Source: Bacteroidales bacterium | GTDB taxonomy: Bacteria > Bacteroidota > Bacteroidia > Bacteroidales > M50B96 | Direction: 5' to 3' | Assembly (NCBI GenBank): GCA_021740905.1 | Contig: JAIOYV010000007.1 | Coordinates: 1 to 64,000 of the forward strand | Length of the DNA: 64,000 bases | Part shown: in pieces, positions 45,414 through 55,014 of the stretch | Numbering within the stretch: position 1 is the stretch's first letter | How the letters are laid out: each line of letters begins with the position of its first letter | Translations under genes and position numbers: made by a program | The notes under the pieces: model-generated | What the model saw: only the letters and a program-made list of their open reading frames with translations | Databases searched by the model: none | Told to the model about the DNA's origin: nothing

Positions 45414-48400
45414 TTATTTTATCCTGATAAGTTTTTCTGTTGTCCTTTCAGTGCCATTGTTGAATTCGATGAAATAAACTCCGGTTGAAATCTTGTTTCC
45501 TCCCGAATCAGAGCCATTCCAATTAAATGTATGGCTGCCTGCAGTCAGGGTTTTCTGGAGAATTACGTCAATTTCCCTGCCCGAAAGATCTGTTACGCGC
45601 AAGGTTACATCGCTTTCTTCTTCAAGATATATGGAAATATTGGTTGTTTCGGCAAAGGGATTTGGGTAACAACTGAAACCGGTTTGTACATCCTGAACAG
45701 GTTCAATTTCAACATGGGCAAAATTAGCTGCCTTGAAATGCTCGTTGTCGTTGTTATTCAATCCTTTCGAGGCACAGGCCAATTCACCAAACTGTGCCGA
45801 GTACAACCTGAAACTCATTTCATGGCCTTTCTCAAAGCCCGATAGTTTGGTTCGGGAATCACCTTCCCAGCCTGTGATAAGTATTCTTGAAGAACCAGTA
45901 ATTACGGCTGCTCCAACACAAGCATCATTATCAAACACTGCAATTTCATCACCGGGTTGTGGTTGTTGTCCATTAACTTCGGTAACATCAGCAACAATCT
46001 GGTAAGGTAAACCTGTTTTTGCAAATTTGAAATATTGAGGTTGTGGCTGAACAGGTAGATCTACCTTATTGGTGCCATTCACTACTTGGTACACCAGATT
46101 AATATTTGATTGTGAGCTTAAAGCAATTTGATATCCCATTGCAGGCATGAAATTTCCCAAAGTGTTGATATTTAGCGATGGAATCCATGCGTTTCCATTG
46201 GAAGCCTGAATGATAGAAATTGAATCGACAATTGACGGAAGAATAGCAGATACTACTGGGGACATTACATCACCCAAATAGGCAATTGAATTCCATTTGT
46301 TGACTTCTACCAAAATAGGCCATTCAGCCGGGTCGATTGGAGTTCCTTCAAAGAAAACCGTATCATTGGAATTAGTATAAACATGGTATCCATCCTTGAA
46401 ATAAATATCTCCAATAGTGTTGATATTGTAAGGTGGAATAAGTGCGTTTCCAGCATCGTTATAGGCTATTTGCAAATCACTTAAATCTCCAAACACAGTT
46501 GTGGCAGCACTATAATGTGGCAATAAGTTGAACGAAATTAGATTAAACATTCCTCCCGTAATTGGCACTTCCTGGATTTTGTACACGGTACCATTCAGGC
46601 TAAGAGCCGAAAAAGTTTTGAATCCGAAGGTGCCATCACCCACTGTGTATGTTGCATCTGAGGGAGCTTCAAGATCGGCAGAGGTATCATAAATGATGAA
46701 AGACATAATATTTCCTGAAAGGAATCCTGTTATTCCTGCAGCCGGTTCGTCTTCCCAAACGGTAATTACAAAGTTGAAATTCCCATCGAAAATTCCAGCA
46801 CCCACGCATAGGCTTCCATCATATACCCCAATTTCATCGCCAACTGCAATGGTAGCTCCATCTACCATAGCATTTGTTATAATAATAGTATAGGGTATGC
46901 CGGTTGGGGTTACCGGAGTAAAATGTACCGGGGTAGAAGGCACAGTTTGTCCAAATGTCAAAGCCATTTCATATTCAATATCCTGATTCCCGAGGATATT
47001 AGAATAAATATGCTGAGTATAAAGATAGGTTCCGGTTTGTCCTGAATTAATAAAATCGAAAGGAATCGAAAGTGTGGCACTGGCTGCAATATCATAACTT
47101 TCGCCGTTCGGTAATATATAAGGTATAATATCATAAGCAATCCCGGAGGTGGTTGTTAGGTACATATTTCCACTAACATTGAAACCAATTCCATAAATAG
47201 AATGGTCGTTGTGGTCATTCTTTAGCGGCCAGTAACCCAATAGGCCAGGTTCTGAACCTGTTAAGGGAGAATACATGTGTTTTTGGATTTCTTCCTGGCT
47301 ACGGGCATAGTTCCAGATCCTGGCTTCGGATAAATATCCATTGAAATCATAACTCCAATCGTTTGCACGGGCACCAATGGTAAAATAATAGGTCAGGTTT
47401 GGAATTGCATTTGGCATCACGTTATCGTTGTGGTCAACCAGATTGCCATCGGCATAAAACCACATATCTGTTCCTTCCCAGGTAATGGCCAGGTGGTGCC
47501 ATTCATTTGCAGGAACCACCCAGTTGGCTGTATAATTTTCATAAAAGTCAGAGGTAAATCCTTTGTACGTCCCAAACATGTTATTGCTATTAATATACAT
47601 AGAATATTGTCGGTAATGCTTACCAAAGAATTCCATGTGGCCATTAGCTTGTCGGTAAACCCATAATTCCATAGTCATTGCCGTCATGCCTTCTAAGTGG
47701 GCCGGATCGGAAGCATAATAGAAATCATCGCCACCGTCGAAATGGGTACACTTGTTATCCGATCCTTGTGGAAATTCTATATGCAATTCTTTCGATCCAT
47801 TGTTTGTAACCAACAGGTTTTCATTTAGGGTATCAGTTGTTATGGTTAGGTTAAATGCTTCGGGATCGAACCCTATTCCGGGAACACCAGGGATTGCTGA
47901 AACTTTTGGGGCATATCCACTAACAGAGAAACCATACACACCCGCTACCGTGAAATTGTAAAGCGAATCGTTGGTCAGGCCAGTAACATCTGTTGATAAA
48001 CCAGCCGCATTGCCAAACATGGTATAGGTGCTGGCCGAATTGAGTTTATAATAGACATTGTATGAAAGTAAGCTATCTATTTCGATGGAATCCCAACGTA
48101 AACTAATGGTCTGGTTTGAATAACCATCCACATAGATGTTGTGAGGATACCCCTGATCGAAATACAAAGCACCTAAATCGGAAGTTGTTTTATCGGGATC
48201 GAGTATTGCAGGATCGCCGGTATTAATACAGGGCGATGGAGCCGATAATTGGAGATCTAATGAATCAACAGCAAATAGGAACAAAGGATCTTCCGAAATA
48301 TTCAGGTAGATGTCAGCCGAATCGTTTTGGGCATTATAGGATACAAAGTTCCACGAGTTGACCGGCAGATTTGCGGTATTGGAAACTTCACCGGTGCCGT

Positions 48401-51400
48401 TGGAGTATATATCGTTGTATTCAAATACCCCGACTACTTTATTCGACCGTAAACCATATTCATTGTTGTTGGCAATTATATTATTCGTAATTGTAAATGC
48501 CCCACTTGTTTGATTTACCTCAATCCCATCCCCAATATTTCCAAAGATAGTGTTGTAGCTAATTATTGCTGAACTGTAATGGTCGTCACGGTGAATCCCA
48601 TCGCCATTGTTATAGGCAATCACATTGTGATGAATATATGGATCGCAATAATGGTTGTTGTCAAAATAGATACCTATACTATTGTTGTTTAAGATTCTAT
48701 TGTTGTAAATACGAGCATCAATTTCGTAATACAGATACATTCCCCCGCCATTGTTTTGAATCAAGTTGCCCTTGATTTCGGAGGCGGCTGTATGATAATG
48801 TCGTAAAAATAATCCCCATGAGGTATTGTCTTCAATTATACAATCGACTATATCCGTCGAATGCCATCCGTGTCCATCATAATCAGTAGATATACCGTAT
48901 CCGGTATTATCGGACACTTGACAACCTTGAATAGTTGGACTGCTAATATAGCGAATATCTATCCCCCAACTTGAGTTGTTTGTTACTTCCGTATCGTAAA
49001 CCCCTGGTGAAGAATACCTGTAAATATACATCCCTCGTGAGCTATTATTACTGAAAGCGGAATTTGAAATACTTCCATACGAATAATAATCCCAATATAA
49101 TCCATGATTTGAATTATGGTGGGAATTCATATAGGTAATGGTTGGACGGGCATAGTAGGAATAAATCCCATCATAACACCAGAATATTTCAGTATTGTTA
49201 ATCTCATTATAAACAGTAGAACCATTAAGCTGAATTCCCTTGTCGCTGCAATAATAAATCTTACAATGATTGACTGAGGTATTTGCTTCATCAATATAAA
49301 TTCCATCCACAGCATATCGGATAATGGCATAATTAACCGCACTGGTATTGTCGCTGGCATCATAGAAATCGATTCCCTGCCATTGTCCGGTTGCCCACAC
49401 CTGATTGTAAGGGGCTGATGTAAAGAGCACGGAATCGCCTTCTGCCCCGTCAACCAATAAATATCCATATACATAGATGTTATAGTTGCCAAGGAAACGG
49501 ATTTCGGACCCTGCATTAATAATAAGGGTATCGCCATTGGGAACCGTGATATTCCCTGAAACAGTGTACAATCCATCCCATACTCCTGTTGCATTTCCAG
49601 AGACAGTTGTCCCCATCATCATAATGGTTGATTCACCAAAGTTATAATCATCGATAATCGACAAGTTGGTTGCCCTGGTGTATGTTTGGAATGTGACTTT
49701 TTCGTATGTTACATCATATATCCCGGGAACGACAGTGGTTTCAAAATAACCAAGTGCATTGGTATATGTACTATCAAGAACCGCCGAAGGAGAAATAGGG
49801 TGAAATTTGATCTTGATGTTGGCATGGTTCGACTGTCCTTCGAGATATGCATAACCCAGCACAGTTGTATAGTTTGCATCATTTACAAGGATATGTTCTT
49901 CATGACTGGTTGCTACATTTAAACCATAATTAGCACCAACCACATAATAGTAATGATAAAAATCGCTCACTGTATTGTCCACATAGAATGTGTCGCTGGC
50001 TACTGTGGCTATTTCATAAGTAGGACCAGGAGTAAAATTTGTGGCACTGTGCCGGTACACTTTATAATTTACAAGGCTCCCTAATGTTGTTGGGGCATTC
50101 CAATTTAGCTCAACACTTCCATTATACATGTCAGTAACTGAAAAACTCGAAGGTGGATACCCATTCACCAAAAATGAATAATAACCTGTTGGTGCATCCA
50201 GTGGAGAATAATATACATCACTACCATCTGTTCCACTTATATAATAATCAACTGCTGCTCCAATCGACTGAGCTGGAATTCCTGCTGAAAAACTATACCC
50301 TCCTCCGGCTGTCATTGCCAGAGTAACCCAGGAACCAGTATTGACCCGGTAAAAAACCGAAGCACTGGTGATCGTATTTCCTTGCTCATCAATAATCAAG
50401 GCGGCAACATCATACGTGCCGGTAATATCGGGCTGGTTGGTTAATGGCAGATGGATGATCCCAAACAGATTATTTTCAAGAGCCAAGGGAACAACATTTC
50501 CTGTATTGGTATAATTTTTTGTGATGATCCTGATCCTTCCAACCGAGCCGTTTCCTCCATCGCCACCTGAGGGGGAATTAAACCCGGTTCCTCCATTAGC
50601 CACAATATTCGAGTCGTTTTGGAAACCGATGGCTTGAATAAAAATAGACCCACCGGCACCACCACCGGCTCCTCCGTCATTGCTTCCGCCACTAGCCTGG
50701 CCTGTCAGCCCGTTGGATGATAAAATACCAAAGTTCGTCAGTTGATAGGCGGCTATTATTAGGATACCACCTCCCGAACCACTGTTGGGATTGGTGGCCG
50801 CATTGCTGTCGTTGTCGCCTCCTGTACCACCTGCACCTCCCATAAAAACAGAGGTAAGTAAAGAATCTCCAAGAGTCTGGCCGCCCAAACCTGGGTTTGT
50901 GTTCGTGCCATCTCCTCCGGCAAAAGCATAGCCGCCACCACCGCCGCCGCCATAAGCATGTTGGCCGCCACCACCAGCATTCCCATTGGCCGACATGGAT
51001 TGAACACCCAATCCAAATAGACCTTCTCCCTGGTAACCATGTTGGTTATCGGATTGTCTGTTGTGACCCCGATAGCCTTTTCCGTCTACATTTATTTTTC
51101 CGGTTGTTGAGATGGTTACAGAACCTGTTGCCCGGAAAAATAATACTCCACCTGTCGATCCATCCCAATTGGAACAGGTCATTTCCCCATTTACTGTTAC
51201 ATCAGTATAATTTGGAATTTTTACAACTTGGTGCAATTGGCCACCAGTGCTAAAAAAGTTATGTAAAAGAGCATCTTCCAGAACAAGTTGATTTTGGGCA
51301 ACCGCATGAATATAATGGGTTTCGTATTGCCCTACCAGATTTACACTTGTATTTGTTTCAGGGTCGACCATGGTGATGATAATGACTTCATCTCCTTGTT

Positions 51401-51608
51401 GGAATACACTTCCATCTCCTACAGCAATCGAATTCGAACCTGTTGAAAAATCACCTACAATGGGCGATTTGGCCTGGTCGGTAATGAAAACATTACCAGA
51501 GGCTACTGTAAGAGCACCATCGTTTCCAGTCCCAAAATGAGTTTGGGCATTCATATACTGAATGGCAACCAAAAACAATACAATCAAAAAGAGTAATTTT
51601 TTTTGCAT
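45414..51608 (-). CDS. Beta-helix/LamG T9SS surface protein, first gene of the block
   Basis: The start at 51608 is set by a strong AGGAGG (51621-51616) seven bases upstream and gives 2064 residues. An upstream ATG (51668) would place 20 extra residues before the signal peptide (MQKKLLFLIVLFLVAIQYMN). A glycine-rich sheet region follows at about 150-370 (AYGGGGGGGYAFAGGDG), then FN3-like and carboxypeptidase-regulatory-like domains. A right-handed parallel beta-helix occupies about 670-1136, with repeated N.I..N...GI. rungs and many YY/YW pairs. Another FN3 precedes an Ig-like domain split by a LamG (about 1283-1483). A GDEIGVFDG module, two tryptophan-led modules, a second GDEIGVFDG module and a T9SS type A tail (YPNPFAETTNISIYL) complete it. 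Beta-helices often bind or cleave polysaccharides, but no catalytic residues are identified. Confidence 0.85.
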   Translation of the reverse strand: MQKKLLFLIVLFLVAIQYMNAQTHFGTGNDGALTVASGNVFITDQAKSPIVGDFSTGSNSIAVGDGSVFQQGDEVIIITMVDPETNTSVNLVGQYETHYIHAVAQNQLVLEDALLHNFFSTGGQLHQVVKIPNYTDVTVNGEMTCSNWDGSTGGVLFFRATGSVTISTTGKINVDGKGYRGHNRQSDNQHGYQGEGLFGLGVQSMSANGNAGGGGQHAYGGGGGGGYAFAGGDGTNTNPGLGGQTLGDSLLTSVFMGGAGGTGGDNDSNAATNPNSGSGGGILIIAAYQLTNFGILSSNGLTGQASGGSNDGGAGGGAGGSIFIQAIGFQNDSNIVANGGTGFNSPSGGDGGNGSVGRIRIITKNYTNTGNVVPLALENNLFGIIHLPLTNQPDITGTYDVAALIIDEQGNTITSASVFYRVNTGSWVTLAMTAGGGYSFSAGIPAQSIGAAVDYYISGTDGSDVYYSPLDAPTGYYSFLVNGYPPSSFSVTDMYNGSVELNWNAPTTLGSLVNYKVYRHSATNFTPGPTYEIATVASDTFYVDNTVSDFYHYYYVVGANYGLNVATSHEEHILVNDANYTTVLGYAYLEGQSNHANIKIKFHPISPSAVLDSTYTNALGYFETTVVPGIYDVTYEKVTFQTYTRATNLSIIDDYNFGESTIMMMGTTVSGNATGVWDGLYTVSGNITVPNGDTLIINAGSEIRFLGNYNIYVYGYLLVDGAEGDSVLFTSAPYNQVWATGQWQGIDFYDASDNTSAVNYAIIRYAVDGIYIDEANTSVNHCKIYYCSDKGIQLNGSTVYNEINNTEIFWCYDGIYSYYARPTITYMNSHHNSNHGLYWDYYSYGSISNSAFSNNSSRGMYIYRYSSPGVYDTEVTNNSSWGIDIRYISSPTIQGCQVSDNTGYGISTDYDGHGWHSTDIVDCIIEDNTSWGLFLRHYHTAASEIKGNLIQNNGGGMYLYYEIDARIYNNRILNNNSIGIYFDNNHYCDPYIHHNVIAYNNGDGIHRDDHYSSAIISYNTIFGNIGDGIEVNQTSGAFTITNNIIANNNEYGLRSNKVVGVFEYNDIYSNGTGEVSNTANLPVNSWNFVSYNAQNDSADIYLNISEDPLFLFAVDSLDLQLSAPSPCINTGDPAILDPDKTTSDLGALYFDQGYPHNIYVDGYSNQTISLRWDSIEIDSLLSYNVYYKLNSASTYTMFGNAAGLSTDVTGLTNDSLYNFTVAGVYGFSVSGYAPKVSAIPGVPGIGFDPEAFNLTITTDTLNENLLVTNNGSKELHIEFPQGSDNKCTHFDGGDDFYYASDPAHLEGMTAMTMELWVYRQANGHMEFFGKHYRQYSMYINSNNMFGTYKGFTSDFYENYTANWVVPANEWHHLAITWEGTDMWFYADGNLVDHNDNVMPNAIPNLTYYFTIGARANDWSYDFNGYLSEARIWNYARSQEEIQKHMYSPLTGSEPGLLGYWPLKNDHNDHSIYGIGFNVSGNMYLTTTSGIAYDIIPYILPNGESYDIAASATLSIPFDFINSGQTGTYLYTQHIYSNILGNQDIEYEMALTFGQTVPSTPVHFTPVTPTGIPYTIIITNAMVDGATIAVGDEIGVYDGSLCVGAGIFDGNFNFVITVWEDEPAAGITGFLSGNIMSFIIYDTSADLEAPSDATYTVGDGTFGFKTFSALSLNGTVYKIQEVPITGGMFNLISFNLLPHYSAATTVFGDLSDLQIAYNDAGNALIPPYNINTIGDIYFKDGYHVYTNSNDTVFFEGTPIDPAEWPILVEVNKWNSIAYLGDVMSPVVSAILPSIVDSISIIQASNGNAWIPSLNINTLGNFMPAMGYQIALSSQSNINLVYQVVNGTNKVDLPVQPQPQYFKFAKTGLPYQIVADVTEVNGQQPQPGDEIAVFDNDACVGAAVITGSSRILITGWEGDSRTKLSGFEKGHEMSFRLYSAQFGELACASKGLNNNDNEHFKAANFAHVEIEPVQDVQTGFSCYPNPFAETTNISIYLEEESDVTLRVTDLSGREIDVILQKTLTAGSHTFNWNGSDSGGNKISTGVYFIEFNNGTERTTEKLIRIK
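47160..47765 (-). other. LamG domain inserted into an Ig-like domain (2064-residue protein)
   Basis: The Ig-like host strand KELHIEFPQGSD is followed directly by a LamG domain (THFDGGDDFYYASDPAHLEG to EARIWNYARSQEEI). The host then resumes at AYDIIPYILPNGESYDI. The insertion is at the same loop as the two Ig-hosted LamG copies in the 5000-residue protein. Confidence 0.65.
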
Positions 51609-52147
51609 TTTCTTTCCTCCTAAATTAGGTATAATATTTATCGTAGTATTATGTGTTAAAACAATCATTCCATATAGTACGCTATGTGTTCAAAAGTACC
51701 TGCGCTACATTCCAATTCTGGGTTTTGGCTATGTAGCTAAACAATGTGTAATAATCCAATCCTCACTTTCGTACCCAAAATTAAGGTTTCTTGTGGAATT
51801 TTAAAATTTTTTAAGACAGTTTTTTAAGAAAAAAACAGTTTTTATTTAAATTCTTGCAAAAGAGTCTTCTTTTTTTACCGGAACTATAAATAAGGATAAT
51901 TGGACTATATGTTGATAGCGAAGTGTCAAGGTGAGTTTAGTTGATCATTTTCTAAATAAGGTCTAAATAATGATTGTGAATCTTAATGCAGCCCTGGTGG
52001 CTTGCCCCGTAGAAGGCGGTAAAAGGATTAATCAATTTTAATATCTGGATATCAACACAGGCAAGCCTTTCTTTATTTTAAGGAAGGAGTGTGCATTTAA
52101 TTATTTACTATTCAACTCCTCAACTCTTCAACTCTTCAACTTTTCAA
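51609..52147. other. Intergenic region upstream of the surface-protein operon
   Basis: About 540 bases. The minus strand has a TAnnTTTG match, TACTTTTG, at 51698-51691, about 85 bases before the first surface gene; this is the best promoter candidate. An 8-bp inverted repeat, GGCTTGCC (51999-52006) and GGCAAGCC (52060-52067), and a CAACTCTT tandem microsatellite (52101-52150) lie nearer the MFS gene end. I see no gene. Confidence 0.45.
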
Positions 52148-53308
52148 CTACTTATCCCATTTAGCCATAAGGAGTGCAAACACAATAGATCCGGCACTTA
52201 AAACGGCAGCTATGCGAAAAGTCTGTTCAAGCCCAAGCAGGTCGCCCATGATCCCCGTCAACAGGATGGCAAAAGCCCCCACAGCAAAACTGACTGTCAT
52301 GAAAACTCCATTTAGAAAGGCGGGATGCGAAGTTTTGATCCGGTTTACAAGAGCCAACAAAACAGGACCTGTGGATAGAATAAAAAAGCCAAGTAGCATT
52401 AGTACCGGGATTTGCCAAAAATCATCGGCAAGCATAAACAAACCCATTAAGATAGGTGTGACAATGGCGATGGTAATTAATATAGTCCGTCGGCCCAATT
52501 TATCGGAAAGGGTGCCTGAGACAACTACGCCCAAAGCCCCGGTGAATTGAAATATCGAGAGTGCCCCATTCACGAACCAGAGGCTTTGTCCTTGTTCGTC
52601 GAGGTAAATAGTTAGGAAAGTGGTTAATGCCCCTTTGGCGATTCCCCTGAAAAATATAAACCCGGCAAGGATGAGAAAAAAGGGTAGTGTCTCTCGCAGT
52701 GTTTTCCCAATGCTACTATAACTTGCCGGTTTCTGTATGTCCTTGGCGATGGGGATTTTTCGTAGTTGGAGGAAAAGCACAAAGGAGGCGACCAACCCAA
52801 AGGGAATAAGTTTCCAAATCCCTTCTAGCCCCCAATAGCTGACAGCCGCTGTAATAATAAGCGGGCCGAGCGTACGCGCAAACTCCCCTCCCAGCATATA
52901 AAAGCTCATGCCTTTTCCTGGCTTGTCGCCCGACACTTTTTTAATCATCACGGGCGAAGGGGTATGGAAAAGGGTGGAGCTGATGCCCATCACGAAAAGC
53001 AGGATGCCTAAAATTACGATTCCCGGGGCTAAGCCTATCAGGCTCATCACAATGGCAGTGATAGCAGGCGATACAATCACAAAATAGCGAACAGGGAATT
53101 TATCGGCCATAATTCCAACCAGGGGGTTGAAAAGTGAAGGCAAGCGCTGCACCACCGACAAGATGCCAATATCCGAATTGCTTAGGCCAAGTTTCACTTT
53201 TAGCAATGGTAGGAGAGGGGCAAAGAAGGAGGAAAAAATATCGTGCAGCCCATGTGCCAATGAAATAGTAAGCACATGGCCCCACTGGAATTTTTTCGGG
53301 TCGGACAT
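52148..53308 (-). CDS. MFS transporter, fosmidomycin-resistance (Fsr)-like
   Basis: The 386-residue protein has about twelve membrane helices. It begins with a helix carrying LAHGLHDIFSSFFAPLLPLL, the Fsr-type N-terminal signature, and has the MFS loop motif GIMADKFPVRY between helices 2 and 3. The segment STLFHTPSPVMIKKVSGDKPGKGMSF matches the long Fsr-type loop. Such proteins export small hydrophilic drugs or metabolites using the proton gradient. It starts 8 bases after the OsmC gene, so both are on one transcript. The substrate cannot be told from the sequence. Co-expression with OsmC suggests a stress or detoxification role. Confidence 0.85.
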   Translation of the reverse strand: MSDPKKFQWGHVLTISLAHGLHDIFSSFFAPLLPLLKVKLGLSNSDIGILSVVQRLPSLFNPLVGIMADKFPVRYFVIVSPAITAIVMSLIGLAPGIVILGILLFVMGISSTLFHTPSPVMIKKVSGDKPGKGMSFYMLGGEFARTLGPLIITAAVSYWGLEGIWKLIPFGLVASFVLFLQLRKIPIAKDIQKPASYSSIGKTLRETLPFFLILAGFIFFRGIAKGALTTFLTIYLDEQGQSLWFVNGALSIFQFTGALGVVVSGTLSDKLGRRTILITIAIVTPILMGLFMLADDFWQIPVLMLLGFFILSTGPVLLALVNRIKTSHPAFLNGVFMTVSFAVGAFAILLTGIMGDLLGLEQTFRIAAVLSAGSIVFALLMAKWDK

Positions 53309-53316
53309 AATTTTCC

Positions 53317-53721
53317 CTAAAAGTTAAAGCCGATACTTTGGATCAAATCGGGATGAAGGCTCAACGAGGAGGGGCAGGTTTTTGCAGCATGTTCAATAAA
53401 TTTTTTCTCCTTGTCGCTGTAGTTGTTTTTTGGAAAGTCGAATTCAATTTTAATTTCCTTCACCCTCCGTGGGTTGGAGGCCATAATTTTGGTAATCCTT
53501 GCCTTGGTGCCATCAATATTAAAACCATGCTCGTTGGCAGATATGCCCATAATGGTCATCATGCAGCTGCCCAACGAGGCGGCCAATAAATCGGTAGGAG
53601 AAAAAGCTTCCCCTTTGCCTTTATTGTCGAGCGGGGCATCGGTAATGATCTCGTTGCCCGATTGCAAATGCTTTGCCTGGGTGCGCAGTTGCCCGATATA
53701 GGTTGTGTGAATTGTTTCCAT
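53317..53721 (-). CDS. OsmC/Ohr family peroxidase-like protein
   Basis: The 134-residue protein is the usual length for OsmC-family thiol peroxidases, which reduce organic hydroperoxides. The two redox cysteines are present, in LLAASLGSCMMTIMG near residue 53 and AKTCPSSLSLHPD near 115. The leading sequence FSPTDLLAASLGSC is the family signature. The closest group appears to be the YhfA-like branch. It is first in a two-gene unit with the Fsr-like transporter. A TATTTTTG -7 box on the minus strand (53752-53745) lies about 25 bases before the ATG. Confidence 0.88.
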   Translation of the reverse strand: METIHTTYIGQLRTQAKHLQSGNEIITDAPLDNKGKGEAFSPTDLLAASLGSCMMTIMGISANEHGFNIDGTKARITKIMASNPRRVKEIKIEFDFPKNNYSDKEKKFIEHAAKTCPSSLSLHPDLIQSIGFNF

Positions 53722-53744
53722 TGTATTTCAATTTTTAGAGTTCG

Positions 53745-53752
53745 CAAAAATA
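53745..53752 (-). promoter_or_regulatory. -7 box for the OsmC-MFS unit
   Basis: TATTTTTG on the minus strand fits TAnnTTTG and lies 24 bases upstream of the osmC-like ATG, leaving a short leader. No TTG at -33 is evident. Confidence 0.4.
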
Positions 53753-53960
53753 GTAAAAAGTAGAAGGTTTCGGGTTTCGAGTCTTGTGTTTCGTGATCCT
53801 GGTTAGTGTAATCTGGTAGAGCCGCCCAACTGTGTGTCTCTAGGGTGCCAACTGCCATCTGCCTACAGAGGACTACCGACTCGGATTCTTTACTCCTTAA
53901 TCATTAATCAATCAACAATAATCAATAAATATTTCTAATTTCGCTTCACTATTGTAGAAA

Positions 53961-54791
53961 ATGGAAAAAACGACACAGCCCATAACAATCATTTTGGACA
54001 AGAACTCCGGGCTTGACAAAATCCTGCATTACGGTATTCAGCTTTGCATCGCTTTTAAAAAGAAACTCCAGATTATTGTGCTGGAGAATTTCGAGCCGTT
54101 TGGTCCGGGTGATCTGGAAAGCAATATCCTCGAACGTGTGCAGAAGTTGTGCGATAAAAAAATCTCTTGCGTCGATATCCTTTTGGTGGAGAAGCTACGG
54201 GACATCCATACTTCGGTGGCTTGCCTAATTGCCGACAGTTACTTATTTGTCATAGCTGTAAGCAATCGATGGATTGGCCCATCCCGCGTGCGTTTCGATT
54301 TTGTCCGCACAATCATACAATTCCGAGCCCCGGTGCTGGTTATCAATAAAAACGCACCGGAGCAATTCAACCTGGAATTTGGTTTGCTACCCTTGGATCA
54401 TAAAAAGGAAAGCCGCGAGAAAATCCTTTGGACGTGTGCCTTTGGCAAACATGCCGGAAGCTTTATCCAGCTTATTGTCCCCAACGAAAAAGACGATGGC
54501 CTCCGTCAGAAAATGCACAATACCCTTTTCTTGTGCAAAAAAACAATGAAGGAACTGGATGTAAATTATGAAGTACATCGCCTGCCGGGAAGTGTATTTC
54601 ACAGCAACCGATTGGCCTTGGAGTATGCAAGGGATAAGCAAGCCGGGTTTTGCATTATCACGCTAAGCCGCTATCTAAACTTTTTCCATTACCTGTTTGG
54701 CTTCCCCGAAGAAAAGGCACTTTTTAACAAGCATGGAATCCCAGTTTTGTTGATCAATCCAAGGAAGGATTTATATGTGCCGTGTGTTTGA
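53961..54791 (+). CDS. Degenerate tandem universal-stress-protein-like protein
   Basis: The 276-residue protein reads as two UspA-like halves. The first (about 6-130) ends in FRAPVLVINKNAPE and the second (about 150-268) in HGIPVLLINPRKD. Both are the terminal beta-strand motif of Usp domains. The ATP-binding GxxGxxxxG(S/T) motif is missing from both halves, so nucleotide binding is doubtful. Tandem Usp proteins are common in Bacteroidota, usually as stress-linked regulators. The assignment is by fold pattern, so it is moderate. It is a lone gene, divergent from the OsmC unit. Confidence 0.65.
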   Translation: MEKTTQPITIILDKNSGLDKILHYGIQLCIAFKKKLQIIVLENFEPFGPGDLESNILERVQKLCDKKISCVDILLVEKLRDIHTSVACLIADSYLFVIAVSNRWIGPSRVRFDFVRTIIQFRAPVLVINKNAPEQFNLEFGLLPLDHKKESREKILWTCAFGKHAGSFIQLIVPNEKDDGLRQKMHNTLFLCKKTMKELDVNYEVHRLPGSVFHSNRLALEYARDKQAGFCIITLSRYLNFFHYLFGFPEEKALFNKHGIPVLLINPRKDLYVPCV

Positions 54792-55014
54792 ATGTTTCTG
54801 TAGAATAAGAATTAAAGTCTCTCAAACGAACTTAAGGATCGTTCTTTTATCCAAAATAGGAATTTGGAGTATTGGGTGGCAATTTGCAAACACTTCAATA
54901 CTCCATCGCTCCATCGCTCCATTACTCCATTACTCCATTACTTCAATTGTTTCTTTGTAACCCCTAAGTTTTTAGTATTGTAAGAATTTATTCAAATTCC
55001 CAACAGACTTTCTA
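54792..55014. other. Intergenic region with tandem CTCCATTA words
   Basis: The stretch 54897-54950 is made of CTCCATCG/CTCCATTA tandem octamers. Similar CTCCAA/CTCCAC words occur near 56632-56655. No gene is seen. Confidence 0.5.

Noticed and set aside
51609-51668. Upstream ATG for the 2064-residue surface protein
   Set aside because: A strong AGGAGG lies within that stretch, correctly spaced for the ATG at 51608, and the extension would hide the signal peptide.
53559-53858. Minus-strand frame overlapping the OsmC gene
   Set aside because: It is out of frame with the clear OsmC motifs and runs into low-complexity intergenic DNA.
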